From: Xanthostigma xanthostigma
Lineage: Eukaryota; Arthropoda; Insecta; Raphidioptera; Raphidiidae
DNA: 64,000 bases
Assembly: GCA_963575645.1 (NCBI GenBank)
Contig: OY754465.1
Coordinates: 52,227,901 to 52,291,900, forward strand
Direction: 5' to 3'
Each line of letters begins with the position of its first letter. Within the stretch, counting starts at the first letter, position 1. Below the pieces are notes generated by a model. The model saw nothing but the letters and a program-made list of their open reading frames with translations, was not told the origin of the DNA and did not search any database. Below, piece by piece: positions 42,730-54,104 of the stretch. The translations under genes were made by a program, and so were the position numbers.

Positions 42730-43790
42730 ATGTGCGACCATTGATCGAAGGAGAATATTCCCAACGGAACTTTTTTTCTTGAAGATGACACCATAATTTC
42801 TTCAAATTTTTAAACAATTATTTAATACTATAAAAAAACTATTTTTTGTGTTGTACTCTCTAAACAGGCGCACCGCTCGAGCTGTAACGGCCGCGCGGAG
42901 CTCTATTTGCAACGTTAAATTAAAACTAAAAATAATAGAGATAAAGTCCCTGGGAATAGGACTATTTCCTCCTATTTAAGAATCTTTTTTTCCGATTTTG
43001 GCTATCGCTTAAAGTTTTCGAGATATTAGCGAAAAACTATATGCCTTTTTTCTTTCGTCTAAATTTCGCAATTTTTTACGTGCTAATAAAATATTTTAAT
43101 AAATTTTTCTTGACGTTACTCTGAATCCGACGAGTCATCGATCATTTTTGTATGAGCTATTTCAAGCCTTATCACGTTTTTGAACTTTTGAACCAGACTA
43201 TAATAAATTATTTTTTCTACTTGAAGAATGTAAAAAACGTGTTTTTGCAAAGTCTATAATGTGTCAAATGTATTTTTGGATTTGGAATGGTCCCGTCATC
43301 TCGTCAAATTAGCAGGAATTTTTAAAATAATTTTTGTATAAATTCTGTAACTTGATGACAAACTTGTTTCAAGAATATCATTAAATAGGTAGTCGCTTCT
43401 GAGGAGCTATAATATTCTTACGATCATTTTTAATTATTATTGCATCTTAACAGTTTAGAAATAATGTTCCATAATACAAAACGTTAACTATTATCATAAA
43501 ATTATAAAGCTGTTGTAAACTTGAAGTCATATTTTTTGATAATATAATGGTGCTATTTTCAGAAATTATTATTATTTTAATTGCCATTAAACATTACATT
43601 TTAATGTAAATTTCTTTTGCTAATGTTTCAAGATCATCACGGGAAAACGCCCCTCCACTATTGTAGATTGTCTGTCTGTACCAGTACTGAAACCGACTTT
43701 AAAGAAATCAAGGCAATTGGTAGATCGCACAGTTCATGAAAAGAAAAGAAAAGTTTTAATAGTTTTTTGTTCAACTTGAGATTTACTTTC
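42730..43790. other. No recognisable gene
   Basis: Holds the shared block TTTGGAATGGTCCCGTC (about 43281) also seen at 16612 and 28240, and a short GC-rich patch near 42870-42900. Confidence 0.5.
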
Positions 43791-43956
43791 GGAAACTGCT
43801 GAGGTATATTTTTTTGTTCTTCAAACTCAACTAGAAGTGTACATGCATTTTTTTTTTCAAAGGGCAACATATATTTTTTTTACATTTTGAAAAAAATGCA
43901 TGTACCTACGCTTCTGGTTGAGTTTGAAGTTCAAAAAAATTACCTAAGCGGTTTCC
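43791..43956. repeat. Imperfect palindrome, ~70-bp arms
   Basis: GGAAACTGCTGAGGTA, CTTCAAACTCAACTAGAAGT and GTACATGCATTTTTTTTT are inverted across a short spacer. The 70-codon frame across it is an artefact. Confidence 0.7.
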
Positions 43957-44074
43957 GATAAGAGGCCTATGACATCATAACATGCTAGTCTAACCAAAAA
44001 TTTCGAGCCATGATGATGATAAAACGGTCCTGCTGTTATAGGTCTGAATAAACTTGAGGCTTTACTCATAACTG

Positions 44075-44492
44075 TAATAATAATAAAAATGTAATAATAA
44101 TAATTTCTCGACTTTGTGTCATAACAGACCCCATTCGCGCCGTTACTATTTTCCATCTGCCGTTCTACTGAACTTCAACTTGCAATAGCAATGGGCGAAT
44201 TAAGGTATTTTTTTTCCTTAGAAAGTTAGGATAAGTTAGGCAAGTATTGAGCATAGGAGTTTGACAGGTAATTAATTGGTCATGGCCTTGAATAAGGAAC
44301 CATCTCGATATTTATCTGGAATTGTTGAGGGAAACCATGGAAAACCTCAACAAGATGGCCGGTAGAGGAATTACCGTTTCTCGGCTAGAGGCAGAAGGAA
44401 AAATTCCCGGCCATATCTGCCTCCACCGGGATTCGAACCCGGTACCTTACGAATGCGAGTCTAGTGCTCTCACCACTACGCTACCCGCTCGC
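44075..44492 (-). mobile_element. tRNA-derived SINE, full-length copy
   Basis: As at 36150-36588: the tRNA-like head is at 44492-44415 with GGGATTCGAACCC on plus marking the B box, then the body, then an AATAATAATAAT-type tail at 44075. The 115-codon frame over it is spurious. Confidence 0.85.
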
Positions 44493-44956
44493 TGTAATAA
44501 TACATCATTCAACTATATCCAATTTATAATATGTACAATAAAATACAAGAGAACTGGAACAACATTGAAGCATTTCAAGTGTATCCCATCTGCAGTGAAG
44601 GCAGAAGGCTGTGGTTTATTTGGAGTCTCGGTAAGCAGTTGGATAGTTAACGAGTGGCACGGCAGATAATAAAGTATGCGCTACGCAACGGTGAACTGAA
44701 CGTTGAAGAGATGGAGGAGGAGGAGGAACTGGAATTACCTTCCTCTTCCCCTTCGATTTCCCCGCCGTGCCCCATTGTGTGCAGCGTTGTAGGTTAGCTG
44801 CCGTAGTGGTACGTGGTTGCGGACTTGCACCAGCCTCTTTCAATGAGCACATGTTCAATGAACCGATTTGAGTTTAGTTACGGCCTCGACTCGAAATTGG
44901 CTGTCAGTATATTTGCTATACTAGATAGACATTGCTCTATACTCTATAGTCTAAGC
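44493..44956. other. No recognised gene
   Basis: GC-richer than its surroundings, with a GAGGAGGAGGAGG run near 44712. An 80-codon minus frame matches nothing. Confidence 0.45.
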
Positions 44957-45053
44957 CAGGGGTCGTCAACTGGCGGATTGCGGTGCTCGTTCCGACTTGA
45001 TATGGGAATAATCAATAATCGAAAGGCTGGTGTTTGAATGAATCCTTCTAGGC

Positions 45054-45750
45054 GAGTTTACATGTCCCTTTTTGATGAATTCCAGTCCTCCATCACCGAA
45101 AATTATGATCATGGTGTCATTCGATTCGGGATGACATCTTGAAACTTTTTGAAAAAAAATTGAAGTAGGGAACGAAAAATTTCAAAAATCAGAAACATTC
45201 TAGTAAAAGAAAAAAGAGGGGTTTGGTTTTTTGCGAATATCTCAAAAACTATTGCAGATATTTGAAATTAAAAGAAAACAATCTGAAAGAGCAGGAAATT
45301 TCCTACAAAAAAGTCCCATCTCCCGGAACTCTACCCCCAGTATTTCTAATTTTTCTAATTTTAATAGGGTTAAAATTTTTTTTTTACTTTTTATACGACA
45401 AATTAAAGACGAAAGTAATGAAAATTATATAAAAAATGGAAAAAAAAATTTAGCCTTGTTTTCAGTTTTAAATTAAAATTAGAAATATTGGTGGTAGAGT
45501 TCCGGGAGATAAGACTTTCTGTAGGAAATGTCCTGCTCTTTCAGAATCTTTTTTGTGATTACAAATATCTGCAATAGTTTTTGAGATATTCGCAATATTT
45601 TTACTAAAATGTTTATTACTTTTGCAATTTTTCCCCACTTCAATGTTTTCAAGAAGTATCTAGATGTCGTTCCGAATCCAATGGCACCATGACTGTTATT
45701 TTCAGTGAAGGAGGATTGGAATTCATCAAAAAGGAACATGTGAACTAGAC
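45054..45750. repeat. Inverted repeat, ~280-310 bp arms
   Basis: CATGTCCCTTTTTGATGAAT on the left and its inverse on the right head long imperfect arms, including GAATATCTCAAAAACTATTG, CTGAAAGAGCAGGA and CCCGGAACTCTACC, around a ~105-bp centre. The 150-codon minus frame 45479-45931 covers the right arm and matches no family. Confidence 0.75.
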
Positions 45751-45784
45751 TATTCGCACGATGCATGATAATAATGGGAGGCGC

Positions 45785-46065
45785 GAAAGAATGAATGAAT
45801 ATTTCAACTCTCGAATGAATTTGCTCTCGATTTCGATTACCAGTCTTGAAAGAGCCACCTACAGACAGATCTTCATAGTACAGATCCCGATAAAAAACGT
45901 AAGAATTCGTATTCAATACTGTGCAACACATTAGTATCTTGAGTAGTTACACTAATGATAACAAAAATCATTGAATGTTTCATCTCTCGAACGATTTTGC
46001 TCTCGATTTCGATTATCAATCTTGAGAGAGTCACCTACATACATTGCTTTATGATGCAGACGCAG
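45785..46065 (+). repeat. Tandem pair, ~180-bp period
   Basis: TTTGCTCTCGATTTCGATTA, CCAGTCTTGAAAGAGCCACC and ACCTACAGACA occur again ~180 bp later with substitutions. Confidence 0.65.
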
Positions 46066-46382
46066 ATAAAAGGCGTATTATTCCGATTAAATCCCCTATT
46101 TTATGTTATTTCCACTGATCAAGTATGTACAACTTATGAAATTTTATTACTGCAGACAGCAGAATAAAAAGATTTGTTTTATTTACAAAATACCAAAAAT
46201 AAAGAAACTCACGTGCTATAATTAGTGTAAGTTTATATAAAACTTGGCTTTGATTCAGTGTTAATGTTTGCAGAAGTGTGGCAAGTTTCTGAAAGGGGTT
46301 TCTACTAAAAAGAGTTGAAGATCCCTGCTCTATGATCTATATATGTTACGGTCTATCCCGAATTCAGTCAATGACCGAAATA

Positions 46383-46488
46383 AATGCGCAAAATTAGTTT
46401 TGATCAACGAATATTTACCAAACCCGAAATCTTACATTTAAACGGGTATTGAGTGTTATAAAATGATCAAAACTAGTTTTGCGCATTT
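46383..46488. repeat. Stem-loop with ~24-bp arms
   Basis: AAATGCGCAAAATTAGTTTT (then GATCA) is inverted as TGATCAAAACTAGTTTTGCG at the right, with one mismatch. Confidence 0.65.
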
Positions 46489-48198
46489 TCAGTTGGACAA
46501 AACTAGTTCTGTCCATTTCTGAACGAACCCGTGGCATCTTGCCCGTTTTGCTACCCTATTGTTACGTCACTGGAACTACCTCAACATTGATCATAGAGAA
46601 TAGCGTCATTAACTCAAAATTTAACATTAATAAAATAACACAATCTATATATTGAAATAACATTTCCAAGCGATATTGTTCTCTGTAGCAGGTTTATCAA
46701 CATCAGAGAAACAAATAATATATAATTGGTCAGAAATACATGCACACATGTACCAACTGCGCACGGATGAACTCACGATTTGATTGACTAAAGTTGGTAA
46801 TGCAGATGCGCGTTGTTAATGCATTCGCTCAACCGATATTACAGTTTGTAGTCCAAATTTGACTTTAATTGCATCTGCAACACACATAGTCGAATATACA
46901 TCATCCCACTTGTATCACACGAGAGTTTATTCCAGAGGTTGCCAATAGTAGTCCAGTCTAAAACTCACTTTAAAGTGAGCGAAATTAGTGTTGAAAGGGT
47001 TGTTATTATATTTATTAAATGTACTCAACAGAGTAGTATCTATCTATATATTTAAAACACAAGCCCTAAATCTCTAGACAATCCGCCAGCCATCCCTACT
47101 AAACCGATTGACACAATTTTTTTTTTAAACTGAAGCCTTTAGTCCACAGATATGTTATCGCTATTTTTTTTTTTTGGTGAAATTTCTTTAAAAGGGGTGA
47201 TTTCAAGCGATAATAGTAAAAATGACGAGGAGGTAGCGGGGTGAAGAGGAACGTAAAGAGAGAAAATCCTTCGATGTTCACGAGACATGAGTATGAGAGA
47301 AATGCAAATATGTACGCATGTCGGAGATTTTACAAACAGTTTGACAAGTCGACTTTGACAATTGAAGTGTATATTTTTAGATCGTTTTTTAGCGCAAATA
47401 TTCCAAATATTAATACACAAATAAATTTAATTTTATTTTCCAAATACTTTAAGAACGTGTAAGTTTATGTTAATTTAATGCCAAAATAGGTATAGAGTTT
47501 TTAAATATTACATGGACTGTACCAAGTCTAAAATTTGTATCAAATGAGGTTAGATTTTCTAAAAATGAATTGTGACAGCTCTTGCAGGGTAACCATGACA
47601 ACGATGAACAGATCTCATACATTTTTTTTGAATCTATAACCAATTAAATATAGAAACAACTTGATGGATCAAGCTAAATCAAAAGAAAAATAACTGTAAA
47701 TGGAAACTAATGAGGAATAAAATTATTGTCGTAGGTCTGTATCAAAATATCGTTTTTTGAAAACAATATGAAAATACATGCAAAAGGTTTTGCACGGGTA
47801 CACTAGTTCATAATTAATATACACGCACACAAATTATAAAATAAGATATAACACAAAACAAAAAAAAATAATATGAGTTCTTACATGTTCACAATAGTAC
47901 CAAGTACATTAAAAATCATTTAAATAAATTTACGAAGGCCGATGTCAAAAAGGTCAATAGCTGGTAATGTAGACAGATGATTGTTTAGCAATTGAGTCAT
48001 TTGAGCGACGGGACCATCGTGAGCCAAAGTTGTGGGTCTTATGCTTGTGGTCAGTGGTGAAACGAATACATTTACTCCTTGTCCTTAAATTTGGCACAAC
48101 AATGTTGAATTGGGATAGTAGGCTACTGTTGTCAATGTATCCCTGCAATACTGATATTACAATACTGATAGTCTAGTCAAGAAGAGAGATTAATGAGA
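46489..48198. other. No recognised gene
   Basis: About 1.7 kb with poly-T runs near 47119 and 47165. Short frames around 47100-47460 on both strands match nothing. Around 47050-47120 the words AACCGATTGACACAATTTT recall small Helitron-type repeats but no end is defined. Confidence 0.45.
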
Positions 48199-48281
48199 AA
48201 AATAGATCCAAGTCTCCAAAAAATATGAGCAATAACTTATTCCATTCGGAAAAATATTCCGTAAAAGACTTGGATCTATTT
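48199..48281. repeat. Stem-loop with 16-bp perfect arms
   Basis: AAATAGATCCAAGTCT and its exact inverse AGACTTGGATCTATTT. Confidence 0.65.
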
Positions 48282-48306
48282 AATATTTTTTAAATATAAG
48301 AGATAA

Positions 48307-48489
48307 AAGCGACTGAATCCAAAGCGTCTTCCAACATCACTTATCTTTTCTCCCGCCTCTATTGCGCGTATTAATAAAACTTTTTCATCAATATGCACAA
48401 AGATTTTCTTTTAGTCGCCATGTTCACAATTTGCAAGTTTGTGGGCAACTAAGAATATGATAACTTATCGATAAGCAGCTGAGCTACAC

Positions 48490-48544
<55 letters not shown>

Positions 48545-49041
48545 TTTCTGGTTTCACGTCCATTATATTGATGTTTGTAAATGAAAGCGGGAAAGTGGAC
48601 AGGTACAAAAAATCAAACACCTTATTTGGCTTTGTAATACAAAGCCAAATAAGGTGTTTGATTTTTATGACAAGTCAATAGTGTTTACATTTAAATTTCA
48701 TAATTAAAAAATTCATTAAAATTATAGAATTCACCGTTTACCAGATGACTCTTTAACTTCTTTTTAAATGCTAGTGGCAATGATTTTGATTCATATGAAA
48801 GATAATCCCAATAAACAATTGAACGAGTTTCTTAGAATCTTCGGTACGCATGATGCCGACAACAAAGCAACAAACTAACAAGCAAGTAGGTACTGTTTAT
48901 TGCTTAATGATGACGTATTGTTGTCGTTATTTAGAGTGTATCATTGTATGAGCAACAAGGTAAACCAACTAGAGTTAAGTAATTTCGACGTTTTAAGGAG
49001 TTTGTCGTTATATCGAGTGACGTTAAATGGAGTTTACACTG
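48307..49041 (-). mobile_element. Tigger/pogo copy with HTH fragment, split by a LINE
   Basis: The left end on the minus strand is CAGTGTAAACTCCATTTAAC at 49041 (TA outside). At 48422-48307 the minus strand encodes the CENP-B-like start (MATKRKSL, then after a frameshift DEKVLLIRAIEAGEKISDVG). The LINE tail at 48497-48797 interrupts it. Confidence 0.75.
48497..48797 (-). mobile_element. CR1/Jockey-like LINE 3' end inserted in Tigger
   Basis: Minus strand: SYESKSLPLAFKKKLKSHLV followed by NGEFYNFNEFFNYEI and a stop, then a 3' untranslated part containing a perfect hairpin (48607-48662), ATAATGGACGTGAAACCAGA and an ATT-repeat tail (48497-48542). CATAT stands at both sides, the Tigger site being CATATGAAAG in other copies. 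Confidence 0.75.
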
Positions 49042-49771
49042 TATTTTGAAAAGTTCTCTAAACACCCGTATTATAAAATGTGCGGTGAGCAGGCAGGCGC
49101 ACATTGTTCACTCAAAAGGGCGCGGAGGCGACGTCGGTCTACACAGATCAGAGTGGCGAGGCCGCAGGCGTGTGTCTGCATTAAACATATCGCTCTCGGC
49201 GACCCGACCGCACCGACCGCATCACTTGCGGCCCCATAAACGTGTTATGCCCGCGTGGCGACGAATTCTAAAATGGGATTTCCGTCGATGAATGTGTAAA
49301 AAATCATCACGATGAACCAATTATACGCGTGTAGCTTCGGATCAGAGAGATATAGATGGCTAATAACTCGACAAATATTTTAATATTATGTTAAACTTTT
49401 AATATATATGTTTGCAAACACGATGTTTTGAACTAAAAATTCTGAAAATGCTAGAGACATAGTTGGTTTTATTTTAGCCCAAAATTCGGAATAAAAAATG
49501 TTTTTTCTTAATTTTTAGTGAGCAATAAATTGACGTTAAAAATTGTTTTTTTCGCTCAGTCAAGTGAAGTATTACGAAATGGCAGTTGTCTTTCAATGTG
49601 ACCTTTGAAATAGCAAAATTGTTTGCTTGAAACCACGCCACCTTCCTGTTCTTTAAAATATCCGATCTTCGCAGGCCAAAAAAATTGTTAAAAGGCTGTA
49701 GAAAACACGTAGTTTTCGAGAAAAAATATTACGAATAAAACTTAATGAAATATAAATTAGTTTAAATAAGT
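49042..49771. other. No recognised gene; GC-rich island
   Basis: About 49075-49290 is distinctly GC-rich (GGGCGCGGAGGCGACGTCGG, CGACCGCACCGACCGCATCA), unlike nearly all of the window. Two overlapping frames of 70-81 codons there are Arg-, Ala- and His-rich, as expected from GC content, and match nothing. Confidence 0.4.
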
Positions 49772-50184
49772 TAAGACCGCTGCTAGAAACGTTGTTAGGA
49801 GTTTTGCTAGCCGTTAGGCTGGGTACGAAGCTGGAAATGACGTCACTGTAGGCTGGCCTGCTAGCTTACAAGATAGGTTTTAAAATTAGAACAGGAGCCA
49901 ATCAATCAGGAAGCAGTATCTTGTCACGTGGGCACTTAAACAAGCGCCCATAAACCAACATGGCATCATTCTGCTCAGAGTCAGACAACAGGCACGTTTT
50001 GCTCTGTGTTTATATTCGAACTGTCACTTCGCGCGCATTAGATCTATCCACAAAACAAGTTTGAAAAATAGTCTCGTGTGAAACGAGCACTTAATAGCAA
50101 TCAAGAAAAAAAGCGCTAGAAAACTGGTAGGCAAATCATGCAAGGAATCTAGAAGCGTTTCTAGGCTCGTGTGCAGCGGCCTTT
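49772..50184. mobile_element. MITE of the GCCGCTGCACA family
   Basis: Left end TAAGACCGCTGCTAGAAACG and right end CTAGGCTCGTGTGCAGCGGC are inverted. Internal AATGACGTCA and AAGCGCCCAT words match 28996-29411 in opposite orientation. Confidence 0.65.
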
Positions 50185-50312
50185 GCGGAACTCTCGGCGC
50201 GCAAGTTACACTCGTGCCTAATCGGTCTTTTTAACTATAATCGCATACATACAAATTTTGCGTTTTTTGATATTATGTTAAAATTTCCGAAGTTTTATAA
50301 ATATCTCTCTAT

Positions 50313-50756
50313 ACATTATATAAAAATCTCGTGTCACGATGTTCGTCTGCCCTAATATCCGAAACCACTGAACCGATTTTAATGACATTTTGTAAATGTG
50401 TCATACGTGGTCTAACTTATGCTATAGGATAGTTTTTTAAGATTTTTTATTGTAAGAAACAGGGAGCGAGAGAGAGAGACTCCCCTTATAATATATAAAG
50501 TATATCTATATCGTGTCGTAGTAACATGCAGCGACATCTGATAGAATTTGCTCAAAGCTAGTAGTTCAGAAGCAAACAAAAAAAACTGTTTTTAGTACCA
50601 AGTGGTGACATCTGATAAAATTCGCGCAAAGATATTAGTTTAGGAGCAAATCTGGTAGAATTTGCTCAAAGTTAATTAGTTCAGACGCCGGACCGCAAAC
50701 GAAATACATTTTGCAGACCTATAGTATCTATCGCATCTGGATGAAACCGGGACGAA
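50313..50756 (+). mobile_element. Helitron-type repeat with internal tandem words
   Basis: TATATAAAAATCTCGTGTCA and CCACTGAACCGATTTTAATG resemble the 5' part of 15696-15916. The end GGATGAAACCGGGACGAACA lacks a clear CTAG. Inside, CGACATCTGATAGAATTTGC and CAAAGCTAGTAGTTCAGAAG repeat about three times (50530-50690). Confidence 0.45.
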
Positions 50757-51059
50757 CAATAATATATTAATATTAAAATATTATTATAAACTATTAATAA
50801 TAATGCTCATCATGGACAATTTATAATAGGAAAATAGAAAAATACGTCTTATAACTTGCCTTTAAGCAGCAATCTTCTACAAGAAAAATAACAAGTTTTC
50901 CATTTTCAGAGCGAAGTTTCCCTTGTTATCACACATTTTCAGGCTGCTTGTATTTTTCTTCTTTGAATTGCTGCAACGGGTCGCGTTAGCACATATTATA
51001 ACGACAAAGTTTGTAACACCAAGGATGGGACGTTCAAATCACAAAACACACCTTTTGTC
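50757..51059. other. No recognisable gene
   Basis: AT-rich; nothing assigned. Confidence 0.5.
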
Positions 51060-51067
51060 GTTTAAAT

Positions 51068-51706
51068 CAGTGGTTCCCAAAGCGGTCCAGGTGGACCCCC
51101 AGGACCCCCGGTCTACGAATTGTGAATTTTTTTGTCACGTCAACGTAGACCCCACGTTGACGTGACAAAAAAATAGGGGTTCACAATTCGTAAGTGGAGG
51201 TCCACGAGAATGTAACTGCTTTCGATAGTGAAGAACTAAAATGTTGGATTGACTTTACCTATCGATGTAGGCAGATAATATTTTAAGAAGCTCAGCGACT
51301 GTTACTTTGAAAAAACTTGCATATTCCATATTCAGTTACCACTCCGAATGGGGAGTTTTCTAAATGAAATAAGTGAAAATTGATTGGTTCTTTGTACTGT
51401 GAGGAAATGTCAAAAAAGTAAAGTTAGATGGAATCACTTTTTTGATTGGCCAACTTTACTTTTTTGACATCCACTCACAGCACAATCAATTAATTAATTA
51501 ACCAATCAATTCTCACTTATTTCATTTAGAAAACTCCTCATTTGTGGTTGGAACTCAGCCGCAACGCAAATTTTCATAGTTCGATCTAATCTTCATATTT
51601 TTTGTCGAGTTTTGCGAATATAGTTGAAATGTAGCTGCAGGGGGTCCACCGGAACCAGCAAAATTTTGAAAGTGGTCTATGAGAAAAAAAAGTTTGGGAA
51701 CCTCTG
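51068..51706. mobile_element. Non-autonomous hAT element with nested palindromes, 639 bp
   Basis: CAGTGGTTCCCAAAG and the inverse TTTGGGAACCTCTG are hAT ends; the 8-bp duplication GTTTAAAT is perfect (51060-51067 and 51707-51714). Inside are a hairpin at about 51109-51192 (TTTTTTTGTCACGTCAACGT) and a ~195-bp stem at about 51350-51543 (GTTTTCTAAATGAAATAAGT and TGTCAAAAAAGTAAAGTTAG, each inverted). Confidence 0.9.
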
Positions 51707-51787
51707 GTTTAAATATTCGTTTTATTTGAAATATCAGTCTCGCGCACAAATTTTAACTTACAAGCTCCACTGTCATGCCCATATACA

Positions 51788-51960
51788 CCGAACACTATTA
51801 AAGATAGAAATTACTAATCTAATTTATTCGTTAGAATAAAATTTACATTCAATTCACCAAGCAAAATATCAGGTAGAAAAGTTAGTTAAAGAATAAATAT
51901 ACACTGCACTATACTTCTTGCTCTTTTTGTTGAATATTTTGACGTTCACCCAAAAATCCG
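51788..51960 (-). repeat. Repeat family X, partial inverted copy
   Basis: CCGAACACTATTAAAGATAG, ATTCAATTCACCAAGCAAAA and AAAAGAGCAAG-inverse words match the right part of 57455-58010 in opposite orientation. Confidence 0.6.
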
Positions 51961-51972
51961 ACCGACTTCAAA

Positions 51973-52135
51973 CCTGTTTCCACTGCAATATTTAGAATGT
52001 ATCTTCTGGGTGGACATAGACTAGGTATATAGCGTTAAATAAAATTGTTTTTCACTGAGACCAATTTTGCAACGTAACTCGACGAAAAAACGTCGGCAAT
52101 CTACAAATTCGGGCGAAATCAAACCGAGCTACTAG
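51973..52135 (+). mobile_element. 5'-truncated Helitron of the 30812 family
   Basis: TGTTTCCACTGCAATATTTA, GAGACCAATTTTGCAACGTA and CTACAAATTCGGGCGAAATC correspond to 30812-31066 on the opposite strand. Ends CTAG at 52132-52135 before T. Confidence 0.6.
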
Positions 52136-52189
52136 TGTAAAATGAAGGTATTGTTTTAAATATCTATCCAAATACGTATCTCTCTTCTA

Positions 52190-52300
52190 CTAGCCTTTAC
52201 TCGTGGCTTCGTTCGCGTTAATGTTGAATTTTAGCAGTATTGTTATCCTATAAATATGCATTATGCACTATATCTATCTTATATTTAGATCGGCTTGAAG
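52190..52300 (-). mobile_element. Helitron 3' end (minus strand)
   Basis: Plus-strand CTAGCCTTTACTCGTGGCTT at 52190 is the inverse of a CTAG-type 3' end (AAGCCACGAGTAAAGGCTAG). The 5' limit is not visible; from 52300 to 52734 no feature is recognised. Confidence 0.4.
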
Positions 52301-52734
52301 AAAATTCAAAAATATTTACCCATCCTTATTCCAGACTTGACACTTACGGTTCATTTAACATGTTGTAGAACGTAAGAGACGATAATATGCATATCGAGTG
52401 GGATGATTACAAATTACCAACTTCTAGAAATTTGTTACAAAACGATATTTTGTTTCATTTTTCTAAGAAAATTAAATGTTCCATGAAACTTACCATGTTA
52501 AAAAGTAAACAGATCTTACCTGGAACAAAAAAAAAAAAAGAAATGAGGCATGCACTGTTATAAATTATAAAGAATAGATAATACATAATATAAAAGTTAT
52601 TTGTATATTTTTTTATAAAATATACTTTTTTACACGTCCTAACGAGACACCACTGAAGGCGGTGGTAGTGCATTGTTGTCAGCGTATACAACAACACTTG
52701 CATTGTTGTCGGAACATCATAACAATGCGCGTAT

Positions 52735-53117
52735 TGTTACACTTATTGTCATCGGAATCGCACAGAAGCATGCCGAAGCTTGTAGAAACGTCGTGGAATG
52801 ATCCAGAACGCGGCTGAAGACCTTATATAAGCGTGGAAGTCAGGCAGTTAGTCAGTGTCAGTGACAAATGACAATGAACAGTACGGAACATAAATAAATA
52901 AATGTTCTAAATAAATATGGACATAAACAGACATCTGTGAGATATAAATATTCTGTGTAGTAGTTCAGTGCTATTATTGTTATTTAGAATTTGTTTTTTT
53001 TCGTTATTTATTTTATATTTTCATTTTTCATTATTATACGAAAAGTTTTATTTAGTTTGTTTTTGTTAACGTTTCTGTAAATAAATATTTTTAACCAATT
53101 TTATCAGTTTCGTTACA
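52735..53117 (+). mobile_element. Probable solo LTR
   Basis: TGTTACACTTATTGTC to TTTCGTTACA, beginning TG and ending CA. CTTATATAAG (about 52823) is followed by AGTCAGTGTCAG, a TATA plus initiator pair, and then by several AATAAATAAATG polyadenylation-like words. No gag-pol nearby. The 4-bp flanks GTAT/ATAT differ by one base. Confidence 0.5.
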
Positions 53118-54104
53118 ATATTTTGTAAGAATAATAACGTTTTACCCAAGTGTGTAGGCTTTTAGGTTTCCGGGCTTGTAGGTCGTGGTCCATTGGCCTG
53201 ACGTTTCGTCTACAACAGTAGCAGAAATTATCAAAGGCGATGTGGCTTTTTTATGTTTAGTATGCATAAAAACCCGTTAAATTATTTTTGCATGACATTT
53301 TTACATTGAAATGTAAAATTACTTCCTGTACTTCTAAAATTAACACCCTCAGGATCTGAATAATTATTGTGCATGTGCACAACTGTACTCTACACCCTAG
53401 GGACACCAAATATTTAAATATTTGGCAGTAATTATATGCGCATTTTAATATCGCAAATTCATTTTTAACGTTATGATTTTTTATGCGCGTATCTACTGGA
53501 AATAACGTGATGGTACTGGTGTTATCATATTTTAACTAACAGCACCGATTCCGTCGCGAAGTTATTCTTCTTATGCTTTGATGGTAAAAAGATTTTCTTT
53601 TGACAGTTTAAGGCCACCAATTTCCAGGTTTATCTGGGTGTAGTACAAATCAATTAATAGATTGCACAAACCGCTAAACTAGAGGTTTGTGCTCTATTAT
53701 CGCTTTGCGCTTCAGAGCTGACTTTCGTCCATACAAAAAGTTATATCTAGGTTTATTTGCATGAAATCCAATTAATTGCAGCTTTTTGAAAAGAGGAGAT
53801 TCTGTTCTATAAAACGGAACCATTTTTAGATTGATTCAGGTTCATAAGAAGTCCTAAAATTGTAATTAAAAATCTCGAATAGCAGTTGTCGGTTGGTCTG
53901 CACGTATGTACGTACTAGTGATGTGCCGGATGTGCTGAGTCGATTGTGATGAAATATGGCGATAGTTTAAACTCGGATGAAAAATTAACCCACACACTGA
54001 TCCCACGCGGATGAGTCGCGGGTAAAAGAGAGTATTATATATAGGTACTCGGGCAAAGCCGGGGCGAACAATTACTATAGCCCTAAACCTTCAGGAAGAT
54101 AGTA
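53118..54104. other. No gene; repeat remnants
   Basis: A 9-bp stem GCACAAACC near 53665, and at about 53930-54072 a remnant ending GGGCAAAGCCGGGGCGAACA that resembles the end of 50313-50756. Confidence 0.45.

Larger units (their letters stand above)
44957..46327. mobile_element. Non-autonomous hAT-like element, 1.37 kb
   Basis: CAGGGGTCGTCAACTGG at the left and GAGTTGAAGATCCCTG at the right are inverted hAT-type ends. The candidate 8-bp duplication is imperfect (GTCTAAGC versus CTCTATGA). The interior is dominated by a long inverted repeat and a tandem pair. Confidence 0.6.

Noticed and set aside
44322-44669. 115-codon open frame
   Set aside because: Its first two thirds is the SINE copy read on the wrong strand.
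45479-45931. 150-codon open frame on the minus strand
   Set aside because: It covers one arm of a ~300-bp inverted repeat inside a hAT-like element, matches no family and has no upstream signals.
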